From Streptacidiphilus jeojiense (lineage in GTDB: Bacteria > Actinomycetota > Actinomycetes > Streptomycetales > Streptomycetaceae), in NCBI RefSeq assembly GCF_000719095.1, contig NZ_JOEH01000040.1:1-50636 (forward strand): 50,636 bases of DNA. Reading direction: 5' to 3'. The first letter of the stretch is position 1; every line of letters begins with the position of its first letter. Below are positions 7,767 to 15,520 of the stretch, piece by piece. Position numbers and translations under genes: made by a program. Under the pieces are notes generated by a model. That model did not search any database. It was not told the DNA's origin and saw only the letters and a list, made by a program, of their open reading frames with translations.

Positions 7767-9791
7767 TCACAGCAGGTCGGGGCGGCGCCACTCCTCGCCG
7801 AGCACGTGGTGGGCCAGGAAGGCCAGCACGGTGGCGTACCAGACCTTGGCGTTGTTGGGCTTGAGGATCCAGTGGCCCTCGTCCGGGTAGTAGAGGAACT
7901 TCGCCGGGACGCCGAAGCGCACCAGGTCGGTCCACAGGCCCAGGGCCTCGCCGATCGGCACCCGGTAGTCGCGGTCGCCGTGGATCACCAGCATCGGGGT
8001 GCTGATCTCCGCCGCCCGCAGGTGGGGTGACGACCGCTCATAGCGCTCGGTGGTCCTGAGCACGTCGCCGAAGCCGCGCCGCCAGTAGTGCGGGGCGTCG
8101 GTGGTGCCGGCGAAGGAGTGCAGGTTCCACAGGCTCGCGTGGGTGACGATCGCCTTGAAGCGGTCGGTGCTGGTGGCGATCCAGTTGGCCATGTAGCCGC
8201 CGAAGGAGCCGCCCATCATCGCGGTGCGCGAGGCGTCCAGGTCGGGGCGCTCCAGCGCGGCGTCGGTCAGCGCGATGACGTCCCGGTACGGGTTGCCGCC
8301 CCAGTCCTGCCAGCCGCGCCGGTGCATCTCCAGCCCGTAGCCGGTGGACAGGGCCGGGTCGGGCAGCAGTACGGCGTAGCCGGCGGCCGCGGCGACCCAG
8401 GGGTTCCAGCGCCAGGTCCAGGCGTTCCAACTGCCCTGCGGACCGCCGTGCACCCAGAGCAGCAGCGGCGCCGGCGCCTCGGCGCTAGCGCCCTCGGGCA
8501 GCACCAGCCAGGAGCGCAGCGCTGTGCCGTCCTCGGCCGTCGTGGTGACCTCGGTGAGGGTGCCGGGGAGCGCGCCGACCGGTGCCGGGGAGGGCAGTTC
8601 GGCCGGCTGCTGGTCGGCGCCGGAGCTGTCCAGCCGCACCGGGGTGGGCGGTGCGTCGATCGCGGCGCGCAGCGCGTACACGGTGCCGCCGTCCGGCGAG
8701 ACGGACAGGTCGGTGTAGCTGCCGGTGGCGGTGAGCCGGGTGACCGTGCCGGTGGTGTCCAGCCGGAAGACCGGGGAGTGGCCGAGCTGGTCGGCGCTGA
8801 AGAACACCGCGTCGCCGGTGGGGGAGGGGACTCCGGGGCCGGGCCAGAGGTCGAGGTCCGGCAGCAGGTCGCGGCCCCGGTCCTGCTCGTCGGTGGCGTC
8901 GAGCGACCACAGGGTCAGGTCGTAGCTCTCCTCGAAGTCCGACAGGGTGCCCCGCTCGCAGATCAGGGTGCGGCTGTCGGCGGCGAAGACCGGGGCGGAG
9001 AACTGGGCGTCGTCCGCCGATATCAGCCGCAGCCGCTTGCCGGTGGCCGCGTCCACGACCGCGACGGCGCTGCGGATCCGGTCGGTGTCGTCGGTGATCT
9101 CCACGACGTGGGCGAGCAGTGCGCCGTCCGGCGACAGCGTCGGCGACGCGTCGCTCCGGCCGACCCGACCGCAGTCCACCGGGACCGCGCCGGCGGACGC
9201 CTCGGGCAGGGTGAAGACGTGCGGGAGCCCGGGGCCGAGGTCGTGGTCCCAGAACCGGACCAGGGCCTCCTCGTGCAGGATCGCGCCGACCTTGGCCTCC
9301 TTCCTGGCCTTGCGCAGCCTGGCGTCCGCCTCGGCGTCCTCGGCGCCGGGGAGCAGCGAGCCGAGGACGGCGGTCCGGTCGGAGTGACGCGCCGTCACCA
9401 CGCCGTCCACCCCGCCCGGGCGGCCGAGCACCCGGTACGCCTCGCCGCCGCCGGCGGGCAGCGCCCAGAGCGCGGCCTCCTCCTCGGCCGGGGCGTCCTT
9501 GGCCGGATCGGTGTCCGGGCGGGCGGACAGGAAGAGGAGGGTGCCGTCCGGACGGAAGGCGGGTGCGGACTCGCCCTTGGCGGAGCGGGTGAGCCGGCGG
9601 GCGGGGCGCTGCCCGGCCGGGTCGATCTCCCACAGCGCGGTGACGTAGCGGGCGCCGTCGGCGGCCAGTTCGGCGACGGAGGCGATCAGCCGGTCGCCGC
9701 CGGGGGAGAGGACGAGGGAGTTGATCCTGGGCAGGGCGAGGAACGCCCCCAGGTCGTGGAACGCGGTACGGGGTGCGGAGTCGTCAGGCAT
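7767..9791 (-). CDS. S9-family prolyl oligopeptidase/acylaminoacyl-peptidase
   Basis: 674 residues from ATG 9791, with AGGA 8-9 nt upstream; an in-frame Met at 9824 would run into the preceding gene and is rejected. The N-terminal 400 residues are the beta-propeller (repeated LSPDG-type blades such as PTLSPDGALLAHV and LSVSPDGGTVYAL). The C-terminal alpha/beta-hydrolase carries the triad: Ser529 in GGSFGGYM, Asp608 in HGDRDYRVP, His640 in DEGHWI. No signal peptide is visible, so it is probably a cytosolic oligopeptidase. It is last of a three-gene minus-strand operon with the amidotransferase (4 nt upstream) and the FadR regulator, so a role in handling gamma-glutamyl or small-peptide products is possible but unproven. 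Confidence 0.92.
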   Translation of the reverse strand: MPDDSAPRTAFHDLGAFLALPRINSLVLSPGGDRLIASVAELAADGARYVTALWEIDPAGQRPARRLTRSAKGESAPAFRPDGTLLFLSARPDTDPAKDAPAEEEAALWALPAGGGEAYRVLGRPGGVDGVVTARHSDRTAVLGSLLPGAEDAEADARLRKARKEAKVGAILHEEALVRFWDHDLGPGLPHVFTLPEASAGAVPVDCGRVGRSDASPTLSPDGALLAHVVEITDDTDRIRSAVAVVDAATGKRLRLISADDAQFSAPVFAADSRTLICERGTLSDFEESYDLTLWSLDATDEQDRGRDLLPDLDLWPGPGVPSPTGDAVFFSADQLGHSPVFRLDTTGTVTRLTATGSYTDLSVSPDGGTVYALRAAIDAPPTPVRLDSSGADQQPAELPSPAPVGALPGTLTEVTTTAEDGTALRSWLVLPEGASAEAPAPLLLWVHGGPQGSWNAWTWRWNPWVAAAAGYAVLLPDPALSTGYGLEMHRRGWQDWGGNPYRDVIALTDAALERPDLDASRTAMMGGSFGGYMANWIATSTDRFKAIVTHASLWNLHSFAGTTDAPHYWRRGFGDVLRTTERYERSSPHLRAAEISTPMLVIHGDRDYRVPIGEALGLWTDLVRFGVPAKFLYYPDEGHWILKPNNAKVWYATVLAFLAHHVLGEEWRRPDLL

Positions 9792-9795
9792 GGGA

Positions 9796-10644
9796 TCATC
9801 CTGGAACAGGAGCCGTGTACACACCAGACCCTTCCGTGATCACCGCCTCGTGGGCCGCGCCCTCTGAGCTGGCCGCGCCGTCCGACCTGACCGCGCCTTC
9901 CGTGCCTGCCGCCCCGTCGGCCGCCGCCCCGCCGATCGCCGCCCCGCCGGCCGCCGCTCGGACCAGCGCCTGGAACAGCCGCAGGTCCTCGCCCTGTTCC
10001 GGATGCCACTGCACCGCCAGCGCGAATCCGTCCGCGTGCTCCACCGCCTCCACCGTCCCGTCGGGGTGGTGGGCGCTCGCGGTCAGTCCCGCGCCCAGGC
10101 GGTGCGCCGCCTGGTGGTGGTAGGTGGGCACGTTCATCGGCCGGTTGCCGAGCAGCGCCGCCAGCCGGGTCCCCGGGACCGGGACCACCGGGTGCACCGC
10201 GTAGGCGCCCGGGGTGGGGGAGTGGCCCTCGTGCCCGACCAGGTCGGGCAGGTGCTGGACCAGGTCGCCGCCGCAGGCGACGTTGAGCAGCTGCATGCCC
10301 CGGCAGATCCCCAGCAGCGGCAGCCGCTGCTCCAGGGCGGCGGCGATCAGGGCCAGCTCCCAGGCGTCGCGCTCGGTCGGCGCCGGGTCGGTGCGCGGGT
10401 CGCGCGGCGCTCCGTACCGGGCCGGGTCGACGTCCGGGCCGCCGCTGACGATCAGTCCGCCGAGATGTGACACCGTGTCGGCGGCGGTCGCCGGGTCGCC
10501 GGGCGGCAACATCGCGGCGACGCCCCCGGCCCGCTGGACCTGGTCGGTGTACTGGACCGGCAGCAGCGCGGCCTGCGTCTCGGTCCACACCCCCCAGCCC
10601 GCCGGGACGAGATAGGTCGTCACGCCGATGAGCGGACGGTTCAT
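9796..10644 (-). CDS. Class-I glutamine amidotransferase-like gamma-glutamyl hydrolase (PuuD-type)
   Basis: 282 residues from ATG 10644, preceded by a GGAGAGG ribosome-binding site. It has the C26-type hydrolase layout: IVSGGPDVDPARYG oxyanion segment, nucleophile Cys114 in GICRGMQLLN, and His214/Glu216 in QWHPEQ. PuuD of E. coli hydrolyses gamma-glutamyl-GABA to GABA and glutamate. The nearby glutamine-synthetase-like gene would make the gamma-glutamyl compounds such an enzyme cleaves, which supports this reading. The last ~50 residues are an Ala/Gly/Glu low-complexity tail (GGAAIGGAAADGAAGTEGAV and similar) not needed by the fold. It is coupled to the S9 peptidase and follows the FadR regulator by 24 nt. 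Confidence 0.85.
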   Translation of the reverse strand: MNRPLIGVTTYLVPAGWGVWTETQAALLPVQYTDQVQRAGGVAAMLPPGDPATAADTVSHLGGLIVSGGPDVDPARYGAPRDPRTDPAPTERDAWELALIAAALEQRLPLLGICRGMQLLNVACGGDLVQHLPDLVGHEGHSPTPGAYAVHPVVPVPGTRLAALLGNRPMNVPTYHHQAAHRLGAGLTASAHHPDGTVEAVEHADGFALAVQWHPEQGEDLRLFQALVRAAAGGAAIGGAAADGAAGTEGAVRSDGAASSEGAAHEAVITEGSGVYTAPVPG

Positions 10645-10668
10645 GGATCCAGCCTCTCCTGTGGTCGG

Positions 10669-11427
10669 TCAGGCCAGGAAGCCGCGCAGCAGCGCGGCCG
10701 TCCCGGCCAGGTGCTGGCGCATCACCGCGCGGGCGCGCTCGGGCTCCCCGCCCAGGATCGCGGCCACCAGTTCGGTGTGCTGACGTTCGCTGTGCTCCAG
10801 GTTGGGCGGCAGCAGCGGGATGCAGTCGAGCAGTTCGTTGACGGTCGAGCGGACCGCCGCGTACTGGGCCGCGACCGAGACCGAACCGCTGAGCTCGGCG
10901 ATGGCCAGGTGCAGCCGGGTGTCCTGCCTGCGGTAGTCGGCGAGCCCGGCCGAGGCGGTGGCAGCCAGGCACTCCCGCAGCCGCTCCTCCTCCTCGCCGG
11001 CGGTCTCCCGGGCGGCGCAGAGCTCGGCTGCGCCGACCTCCAGCACCTCGCGGAAGAGCAGGGTGTCCTCCAGCCGGTCGCCCAGCAGCTCGGCCCGACG
11101 GCGCAGCTCGGCGCCGTCGCCCGAGGGGGTGTCCTGCCGCGCGGGCAGGACGAAGGCGCCGCCGTAGCGGCCGCGCCTGATCTCCAACAGCCCGGCGTCC
11201 TGGAGCACCTTCAGGGCGTCACGCAGTGTCACCCGGCTGACCTGGAGCCGTTCGGCCAGCTCCCGCTCGGGGGGCAGCCGCTCGCCCTCGGGCACCAGCC
11301 CGAGCCGGATCAGCTGGAGCACCCGCTGAACCGTTTCCTCGAAGGTGTTCCCCGACCGAACCGGCCGCAGTGCCGCGGCCAGCGGATCGGCGCCGGTCGG
11401 ACGGGTACCCGCCGCAGTCCCGCTCAT
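10669..11427 (-). CDS. FadR/GntR-family transcriptional regulator (FCD domain)
   Basis: 252 residues from ATG 11427 with a GGGAAGGGGG ribosome-binding site. The N-terminal winged helix spans about residues 30-95 (LVPEGERLPPERELAERLQV, then VSRVTLRDALKVLQDAGLLE, then the wing RRGRYGGAFV). The remainder is an all-helical FCD ligand-binding domain with conserved acidic and His residues (RQDTRLHLAIAELSG; HTELVAAILGG). It is first of a minus-strand operon and divergent from the glutamine-synthetase-like operon, across about 98 nt holding a candidate operator. It probably regulates both operons in response to an amine or gamma-glutamyl intermediate (inference from position). Confidence 0.92.
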   Translation of the reverse strand: MSGTAAGTRPTGADPLAAALRPVRSGNTFEETVQRVLQLIRLGLVPEGERLPPERELAERLQVSRVTLRDALKVLQDAGLLEIRRGRYGGAFVLPARQDTPSGDGAELRRRAELLGDRLEDTLLFREVLEVGAAELCAARETAGEEEERLRECLAATASAGLADYRRQDTRLHLAIAELSGSVSVAAQYAAVRSTVNELLDCIPLLPPNLEHSERQHTELVAAILGGEPERARAVMRQHLAGTAALLRGFLA

Positions 11428-11446
11428 CGAGCCCCCTTCCCTTTCA

Positions 11447-11466
11447 TTGGTACAAGGCTATACCTT
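11447..11466. promoter_or_regulatory. Candidate FadR-type operator in the divergent promoter region
   Basis: The sequence reads TTGGTA, eight bases, TATACCTT, giving inverted GGTA/TACC half sites centred between the divergent regulator and glutamine-synthetase-like genes. It is AT-richer than the surroundings. Half-site quality is moderate, so this is a candidate only. Confidence 0.4.
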
Positions 11467-11525
11467 TGGCTTGCTCGACCGCCGGTCCATTCGGAAAGCA
11501 AGCGAAAGCAGTCGGAGGCCCGTCC

Positions 11526-12887
11526 GTGACAGACCGTCAACCACCGCTCAGCGTCCAGGAACTACGCCGACTGGTCGCCGCCGGGGAGATCCACACCGTA
11601 GCCGTGGCCTTCACCGACATGCAGGGCAGACTGCAGGGCAAGCGCTTCGCGGCCGGCTTCTTCCTCGACGACACCCTCGCCCATGGGGCCGAGGGCTGCG
11701 CCTACCTGCTCGCCGTCGACGTCGAGCTCAACACCGTCGACGGCTACCCGATGGCCTCCTGGGACACCGGTTACGGCGACTTCGCCCTGGTCCCGGACCT
11801 GGCCACGCTGCGCCGCACCCCCTGGCAGCCCGGCACCGCGCTGGTCACCGCCGACCTGGCCTGGCACGACGGCACGCCCGTGCCCGCCTCGCCGCGGCAG
11901 ATCCTGCGGCGCCAGCTGGACCGGCTCGCCGAGCACGGCCTCACCGCCTGGGCCGGGACCGAGCTGGAGTTCATCGTCTTCCGGGACACCTTCGAGGACG
12001 CCTGGAAGAGCGGCTACCGCGAGCTGACCCCGGCCAACCAGTACAACGCCGACTACTCGCTGCTGGCCACCGCCAGGATCGAGCCGCTGCTGGCCCGGAT
12101 CCGCAACGAGATGGGCGCCGCCGGGATGGTGGTGGAGTCCGCCAAGGGCGAGTGCAACCTGGGCCAGCACGAGATCGCCTTCCGCTACGACGACGCCCTC
12201 ACCACCTGCGACCAGCACAGCGTCTACAAGACCGGGGCCAAGGAGATCGCCGCCCAGCAGGGCATGTCGCTGACCTTCATGGCCAAGTACAACGAGCGCG
12301 AGGGCAACAGCTGCCACATCCACCTCTCGCTGCGCGACGCCCGGAACAAGTCGGTCTGCGCCGGGGAGGACGGCGACATGTCGCCGCTGATGCGGCACTT
12401 CCTGGCCGGCCAGCTGGCCGCGATGCGCGAGCTCACCCTGCTCTACGCCCCCAACATCAACTCCTACAAGCGGTTCCGCCCCGGCTCCTTCGCCCCCACC
12501 GCCGTCGCCTGGGGCCGCGACAACCGCACCTGCTCGCTGCGGGTGGTCGGCCACGGCCCCTCGCTGCGCTTCGAGAACCGGGCCCCCGGCGGGGACGTCA
12601 ACCCCTACCTGGCCGTCGCCGGAATGATCGCCGCCGGACTGCACGGCATCGAGCAGCAGCTGGAACTGCCGGAGCCCTGCGCCGGCAACGCCTACTCGGC
12701 CGACTACGAGCACCTTCCGGCGACGCTGCGCGAGGCCGCCGGCCTCTGGGCCGGCAGCAAGATCGCCGAGGCCGCCTTCGGCAGCGACGTGGTCCAGCAC
12801 TACCTGCGGATGGCCGAGGTCGAACAGGACGCCTACGACTCCGCCGTCACCGACTGGGAGCGGTTCCGCTCCTTCGAGCGAATGTGA
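11526..12887 (+). CDS. Glutamine-synthetase-like gamma-glutamyl-amine ligase (GlnA3/GlnA4 group)
   Basis: 453 residues from GTG 11526, with CGGAGG 7 nt upstream. Glutamine-synthetase fold: N-terminal beta-grasp (VAVAFTDMQGRLQGKRFAAG), GTELEFIVF metal site, ESAKGECNLGQHEIAFRY, GNSCHIHLSLRD, and the ATP/glutamate segments FRPGSFAPTAVAWGRDNRT and RFENRAPGGDVNPYLA. The adenylylation-loop region of true GlnA is not evident. Streptomyces GlnA3 and GlnA4 glutamylate polyamines and ethanolamine respectively rather than ammonia; context (FadR regulator, PuuD-type hydrolase, aldehyde dehydrogenase) matches that use. The exact amine cannot be chosen from sequence. It is first of a plus-strand operon with the aldehyde dehydrogenase and SDR, and translationally close to the next gene (11 nt). 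Confidence 0.9.
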   Translation: MTDRQPPLSVQELRRLVAAGEIHTVAVAFTDMQGRLQGKRFAAGFFLDDTLAHGAEGCAYLLAVDVELNTVDGYPMASWDTGYGDFALVPDLATLRRTPWQPGTALVTADLAWHDGTPVPASPRQILRRQLDRLAEHGLTAWAGTELEFIVFRDTFEDAWKSGYRELTPANQYNADYSLLATARIEPLLARIRNEMGAAGMVVESAKGECNLGQHEIAFRYDDALTTCDQHSVYKTGAKEIAAQQGMSLTFMAKYNEREGNSCHIHLSLRDARNKSVCAGEDGDMSPLMRHFLAGQLAAMRELTLLYAPNINSYKRFRPGSFAPTAVAWGRDNRTCSLRVVGHGPSLRFENRAPGGDVNPYLAVAGMIAAGLHGIEQQLELPEPCAGNAYSADYEHLPATLREAAGLWAGSKIAEAAFGSDVVQHYLRMAEVEQDAYDSAVTDWERFRSFERM

Positions 12888-12898
12888 GCACTCCACCC

Positions 12899-14266
12899 AT
12901 GACCGACGACCTCACGGTCCTCAACCCCGCCACCGAGGAGGTGCTCGCCACCGTCCCGGCGACCACGCCCGAGCGGGTGGACGCAGCCGTGGTGCGCGCC
13001 GCGGCGGCCCAGCGCCGCTGGGCCGCGCTCGCCCCGGGTGACCGGGCCCGGCTGCTGCGCCGCTTCGCGGACGCGGTGGACGGCGCGGTGGACGAGCTGG
13101 CGCAGCTGGAGCTGCGCGAGGCAGGACACACCCTCGGCAACGCCCGCTGGGAGGCCGGCAACGTCCGCGACCTGCTCGAATACGCGGCAGGCGGAGTGGA
13201 ACGGCTGACCGGGCGACAGATCCCGGTCGCTGGCGGACTGGACATCACCTTCCACGAGCCGCTGGGCGTGGTCGCCGTCATCGCGCCGTGGAACTTCCCG
13301 ATGCCCATCGCCGCCTGGGGCTTCGCCCCGGCGCTGGCGGCCGGCAACGCGGTGCTGCTGAAGCCCGCCGAGACCACCCCGCTCACCGCGCTCAGGCTGG
13401 CCGAACTGGCGCTCGCCGCCGGTCTGCCCGAGGGTCTGCTGCAGGTGCTCCCGGGCCACGGCCGGGTCACCGGACAGGCGCTGGTGGACCACCCCGGCGT
13501 GCGCAAGATCGTCTTCACCGGCTCCACCGCGGTCGGCAAGGAGATCATGGCCCGCTGCGCGGGACAGCTGAAGCGGGTCACCCTGGAACTGGGCGGCAAG
13601 AGCCCCAACATCGTCTTCGCCGACGCCGACCTGGACCGGGCCGCGGCCTCCGCGCCGATGTCCTTCCTGGACAACTCCGGGCAGGACTGCTGCGCCCGGA
13701 CCCGGATCCTGGTGCAGCGCGAGGTCTACGACGAGTTCCTGGCCCGGGTCGCCCCGGCGGTGGCCGCGGTCCGGGTCGGCGACCCGGCCGACCCCGACAC
13801 CGAGATGGGCCCGCTGATCTCGGCGGTCCAGCGCGACCGGGTGCACTCCTACCTGACGCCGGACCAGAAGATCCTGGCCCAGGGCGAGGCTCCGACCGGC
13901 CCCGGCTTCTGGTGCCCGCCGACCCTGCTCGCCCCGGAGAGCCCGGACAGCCGCGCCGCCACCGAGGAGATCTTCGGCCCGGTCGCGGTGGTACTGCCCT
14001 TCACCGACGAGGCCGACGCGCTGCGGCTGGCCAACGCCACCCGCTACGGCCTGTCCGGCTCGCTCTGGACCCGCGACCTGGGCCGGGCGGTCCGGCTGGC
14101 CCGCGGCGTCAACGCCGGGAACCTGTCCGTCAACTCGCACAGCTCGGTCCGCTACTGGACGCCCTTCGGCGGCTTCAACGAGTCAGGACTGGGCCGCGAG
14201 CTGGGCCCGGACGCCCTTGCCCACTTCACCGAGACCAAGAACGTCTTCTTCGCCACCGAGGAGTAG
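12899..14266 (+). CDS. NAD(P)-dependent aldehyde dehydrogenase
   Basis: 455 residues from ATG 12899; GTG 12884, overlapping the upstream stop, is an alternative start. ALDH hallmarks: APWNFPMPIAAWGFAPALAA (oxyanion Asn), FTGSTAVGKEIM (cofactor loop), the catalytic Glu in LELGGKSPNIVF, and the nucleophile Cys264 in GQDCCARTR. EEIFGPVAVVLPF and NESGLGRELG close the fold. In the operon it probably oxidises the aldehyde formed after deamination of a gamma-glutamylated amine, by analogy with PuuC. The next gene starts 7 nt after its stop. Confidence 0.93.
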   Translation: MTDDLTVLNPATEEVLATVPATTPERVDAAVVRAAAAQRRWAALAPGDRARLLRRFADAVDGAVDELAQLELREAGHTLGNARWEAGNVRDLLEYAAGGVERLTGRQIPVAGGLDITFHEPLGVVAVIAPWNFPMPIAAWGFAPALAAGNAVLLKPAETTPLTALRLAELALAAGLPEGLLQVLPGHGRVTGQALVDHPGVRKIVFTGSTAVGKEIMARCAGQLKRVTLELGGKSPNIVFADADLDRAAASAPMSFLDNSGQDCCARTRILVQREVYDEFLARVAPAVAAVRVGDPADPDTEMGPLISAVQRDRVHSYLTPDQKILAQGEAPTGPGFWCPPTLLAPESPDSRAATEEIFGPVAVVLPFTDEADALRLANATRYGLSGSLWTRDLGRAVRLARGVNAGNLSVNSHSSVRYWTPFGGFNESGLGRELGPDALAHFTETKNVFFATEE

Positions 14267-14273
14267 AGCGCAC

Positions 14274-15065
14274 ATGAGCAACGAAGCGACCGAGTCCGTC
14301 TGCCGCCGCCTGGTCGGCCGCACCGCCGTGATCACCGGCGCGGGCAGCGGCATCGGCCTGGCCACCGCCCGCCGGCTGGCGAGCGAGGGTGCCAACGTCG
14401 TCTGCGGCGACATCGACGAGACCGCGGGCAAGGCGGCGGCCGAGGAGGTCGGCGGCCTGTTCGTACGGGTCGACGTCACCGACGCGGACCAGGTGGAGGC
14501 CCTGTTCAAGGCCGCGTTCGACAGCTACGGCAGCGTCGACGTCGCCTTCAACAACGCCGGCATCTCCCCGCCCGACGACGACTCCATCCTCACCACCGGC
14601 ATCGACGCCTGGCGCCGGGTCCAGGAGGTCAACCTCACCTCGGTCTACCTCTGCTGCAAGGCGGCCCTCCCCTACATGCAGCGCCAGGGCCGGGGCTCCA
14701 TCATCAACACCGCCAGCTTCGTCGCCGTCATGGGCGCGGCCACCTCGCAGATCTCCTACACCGCGTCCAAGGGCGGGGTGCTGGCGATGTCCCGTGAGCT
14801 GGGCGTGCAGTTCGCCCGGGAGGGGATCCGGGTCAACGCCCTGTGCCCGGGCCCGGTGGACACCCCGCTGCTGCGCGAGTTGTTCGCCAAGGACCCGGAG
14901 CGGGCCGCCCGCCGCCTGGTCCACATCCCGCTGGGCCGCTTCGCCCGCCCCGAGGAGATCGCCGCCGCGGTGGCCTTCCTGGCCAGCGACGACTCCTCGT
15001 TCATGACGGCCAGTCAGTTCCTGGTCGACGGCGGTATCGGCGGCGCCTACGTGACCCCGGAGTAG
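14274..15065 (+). CDS. Classical SDR oxidoreductase (3-oxoacyl-ACP reductase/alcohol dehydrogenase-like)
   Basis: 263 residues from ATG 14274, with GAGGAG overlapping the end of the aldehyde dehydrogenase gene. Motifs: TGAGSGIGLATARRLASEGA (cofactor), VDVAFNNAGISPP, catalytic Ser in INTASFVAVMG, YTASKGG (YxxxK), and the C-terminal substrate lid ending FLVDGGIGGAYVTPE. It is third in the glutamine-synthetase-like operon and likely acts on an alcohol or aldehyde intermediate of the same pathway; the substrate is not readable. Confidence 0.92.
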   Translation: MSNEATESVCRRLVGRTAVITGAGSGIGLATARRLASEGANVVCGDIDETAGKAAAEEVGGLFVRVDVTDADQVEALFKAAFDSYGSVDVAFNNAGISPPDDDSILTTGIDAWRRVQEVNLTSVYLCCKAALPYMQRQGRGSIINTASFVAVMGAATSQISYTASKGGVLAMSRELGVQFAREGIRVNALCPGPVDTPLLRELFAKDPERAARRLVHIPLGRFARPEEIAAAVAFLASDDSSFMTASQFLVDGGIGGAYVTPE

Positions 15066-15133
15066 AGCCGCTGGAACGATCATGTACTCTGACCCCTCGG
15101 TAAGATCAGGGTAAGAGCTGGGGGGCAGAGTAC

Positions 15134-15511
15134 GTGACGGGCATGACTGCGCGCAGAATGCGCTCGGGGGCGGTCGCGCTGGGGATGGTGAGCAGCCTGG
15201 CGCTGGCGCTCACCTCCTGCGACAGCGAGGCGGACAAGCGCTGCGTGGACACCACCAACTACCGGACCGTCGCGGACAAGCTCTGCAAGAGCGCACCCGG
15301 CGGCGGCTACGCCGACACCGACCGGTACCAGTGGTACCAGAAGGGCGGCACCTCCACCGGGCTGGCCGGGTACCACCGCTACTACGGCAGTTCGAGCGGC
15401 AGCGGCAGCAAGGGCTCCACCGACAAGACCGGTACCGGCAAGAGCAGCACCGGCAAGGGCGTCACCCGCGGCGGCCTGGGCAGCCACGGCAGCGGTTCGA
15501 GCGGGAGCTGA
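15134..15511 (+). CDS. Small secreted lipoprotein paired with a glutathionylspermidine-synthase-like gene
   Basis: 125 residues from GTG 15134, behind a purine-rich GGGGGGCAGAG. A Lys/Arg-rich start, a hydrophobic stretch (VALGMVSSLALALTS) and a lipobox (LALTSC, Cys near residue 29) mark an exported lipoprotein. The mature part has two further Cys residues (RCVDTTNY, KLCKSAP) and a DRYQWYQKGG segment, followed by a Gly/Ser/Lys-rich tail. It is 9 nt upstream of the ATP-grasp enzyme. This recalls the E. coli YgiB-YgiC arrangement, in which a small membrane-associated protein precedes a glutathionylspermidine-synthase-like protein. Function unknown. Confidence 0.8.
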   Translation: MTGMTARRMRSGAVALGMVSSLALALTSCDSEADKRCVDTTNYRTVADKLCKSAPGGGYADTDRYQWYQKGGTSTGLAGYHRYYGSSSGSGSKGSTDKTGTGKSSTGKGVTRGGLGSHGSGSSGS

Positions 15512-15520
15512 GCCGTCCTC

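Noticed and set aside
11345..12898. N-terminal extension joining the aldehyde dehydrogenase to an upstream open frame
   Set aside because: Arg/Pro-rich text in another frame of the glutamine-synthetase-like gene; the dehydrogenase begins at 12899 by homology.
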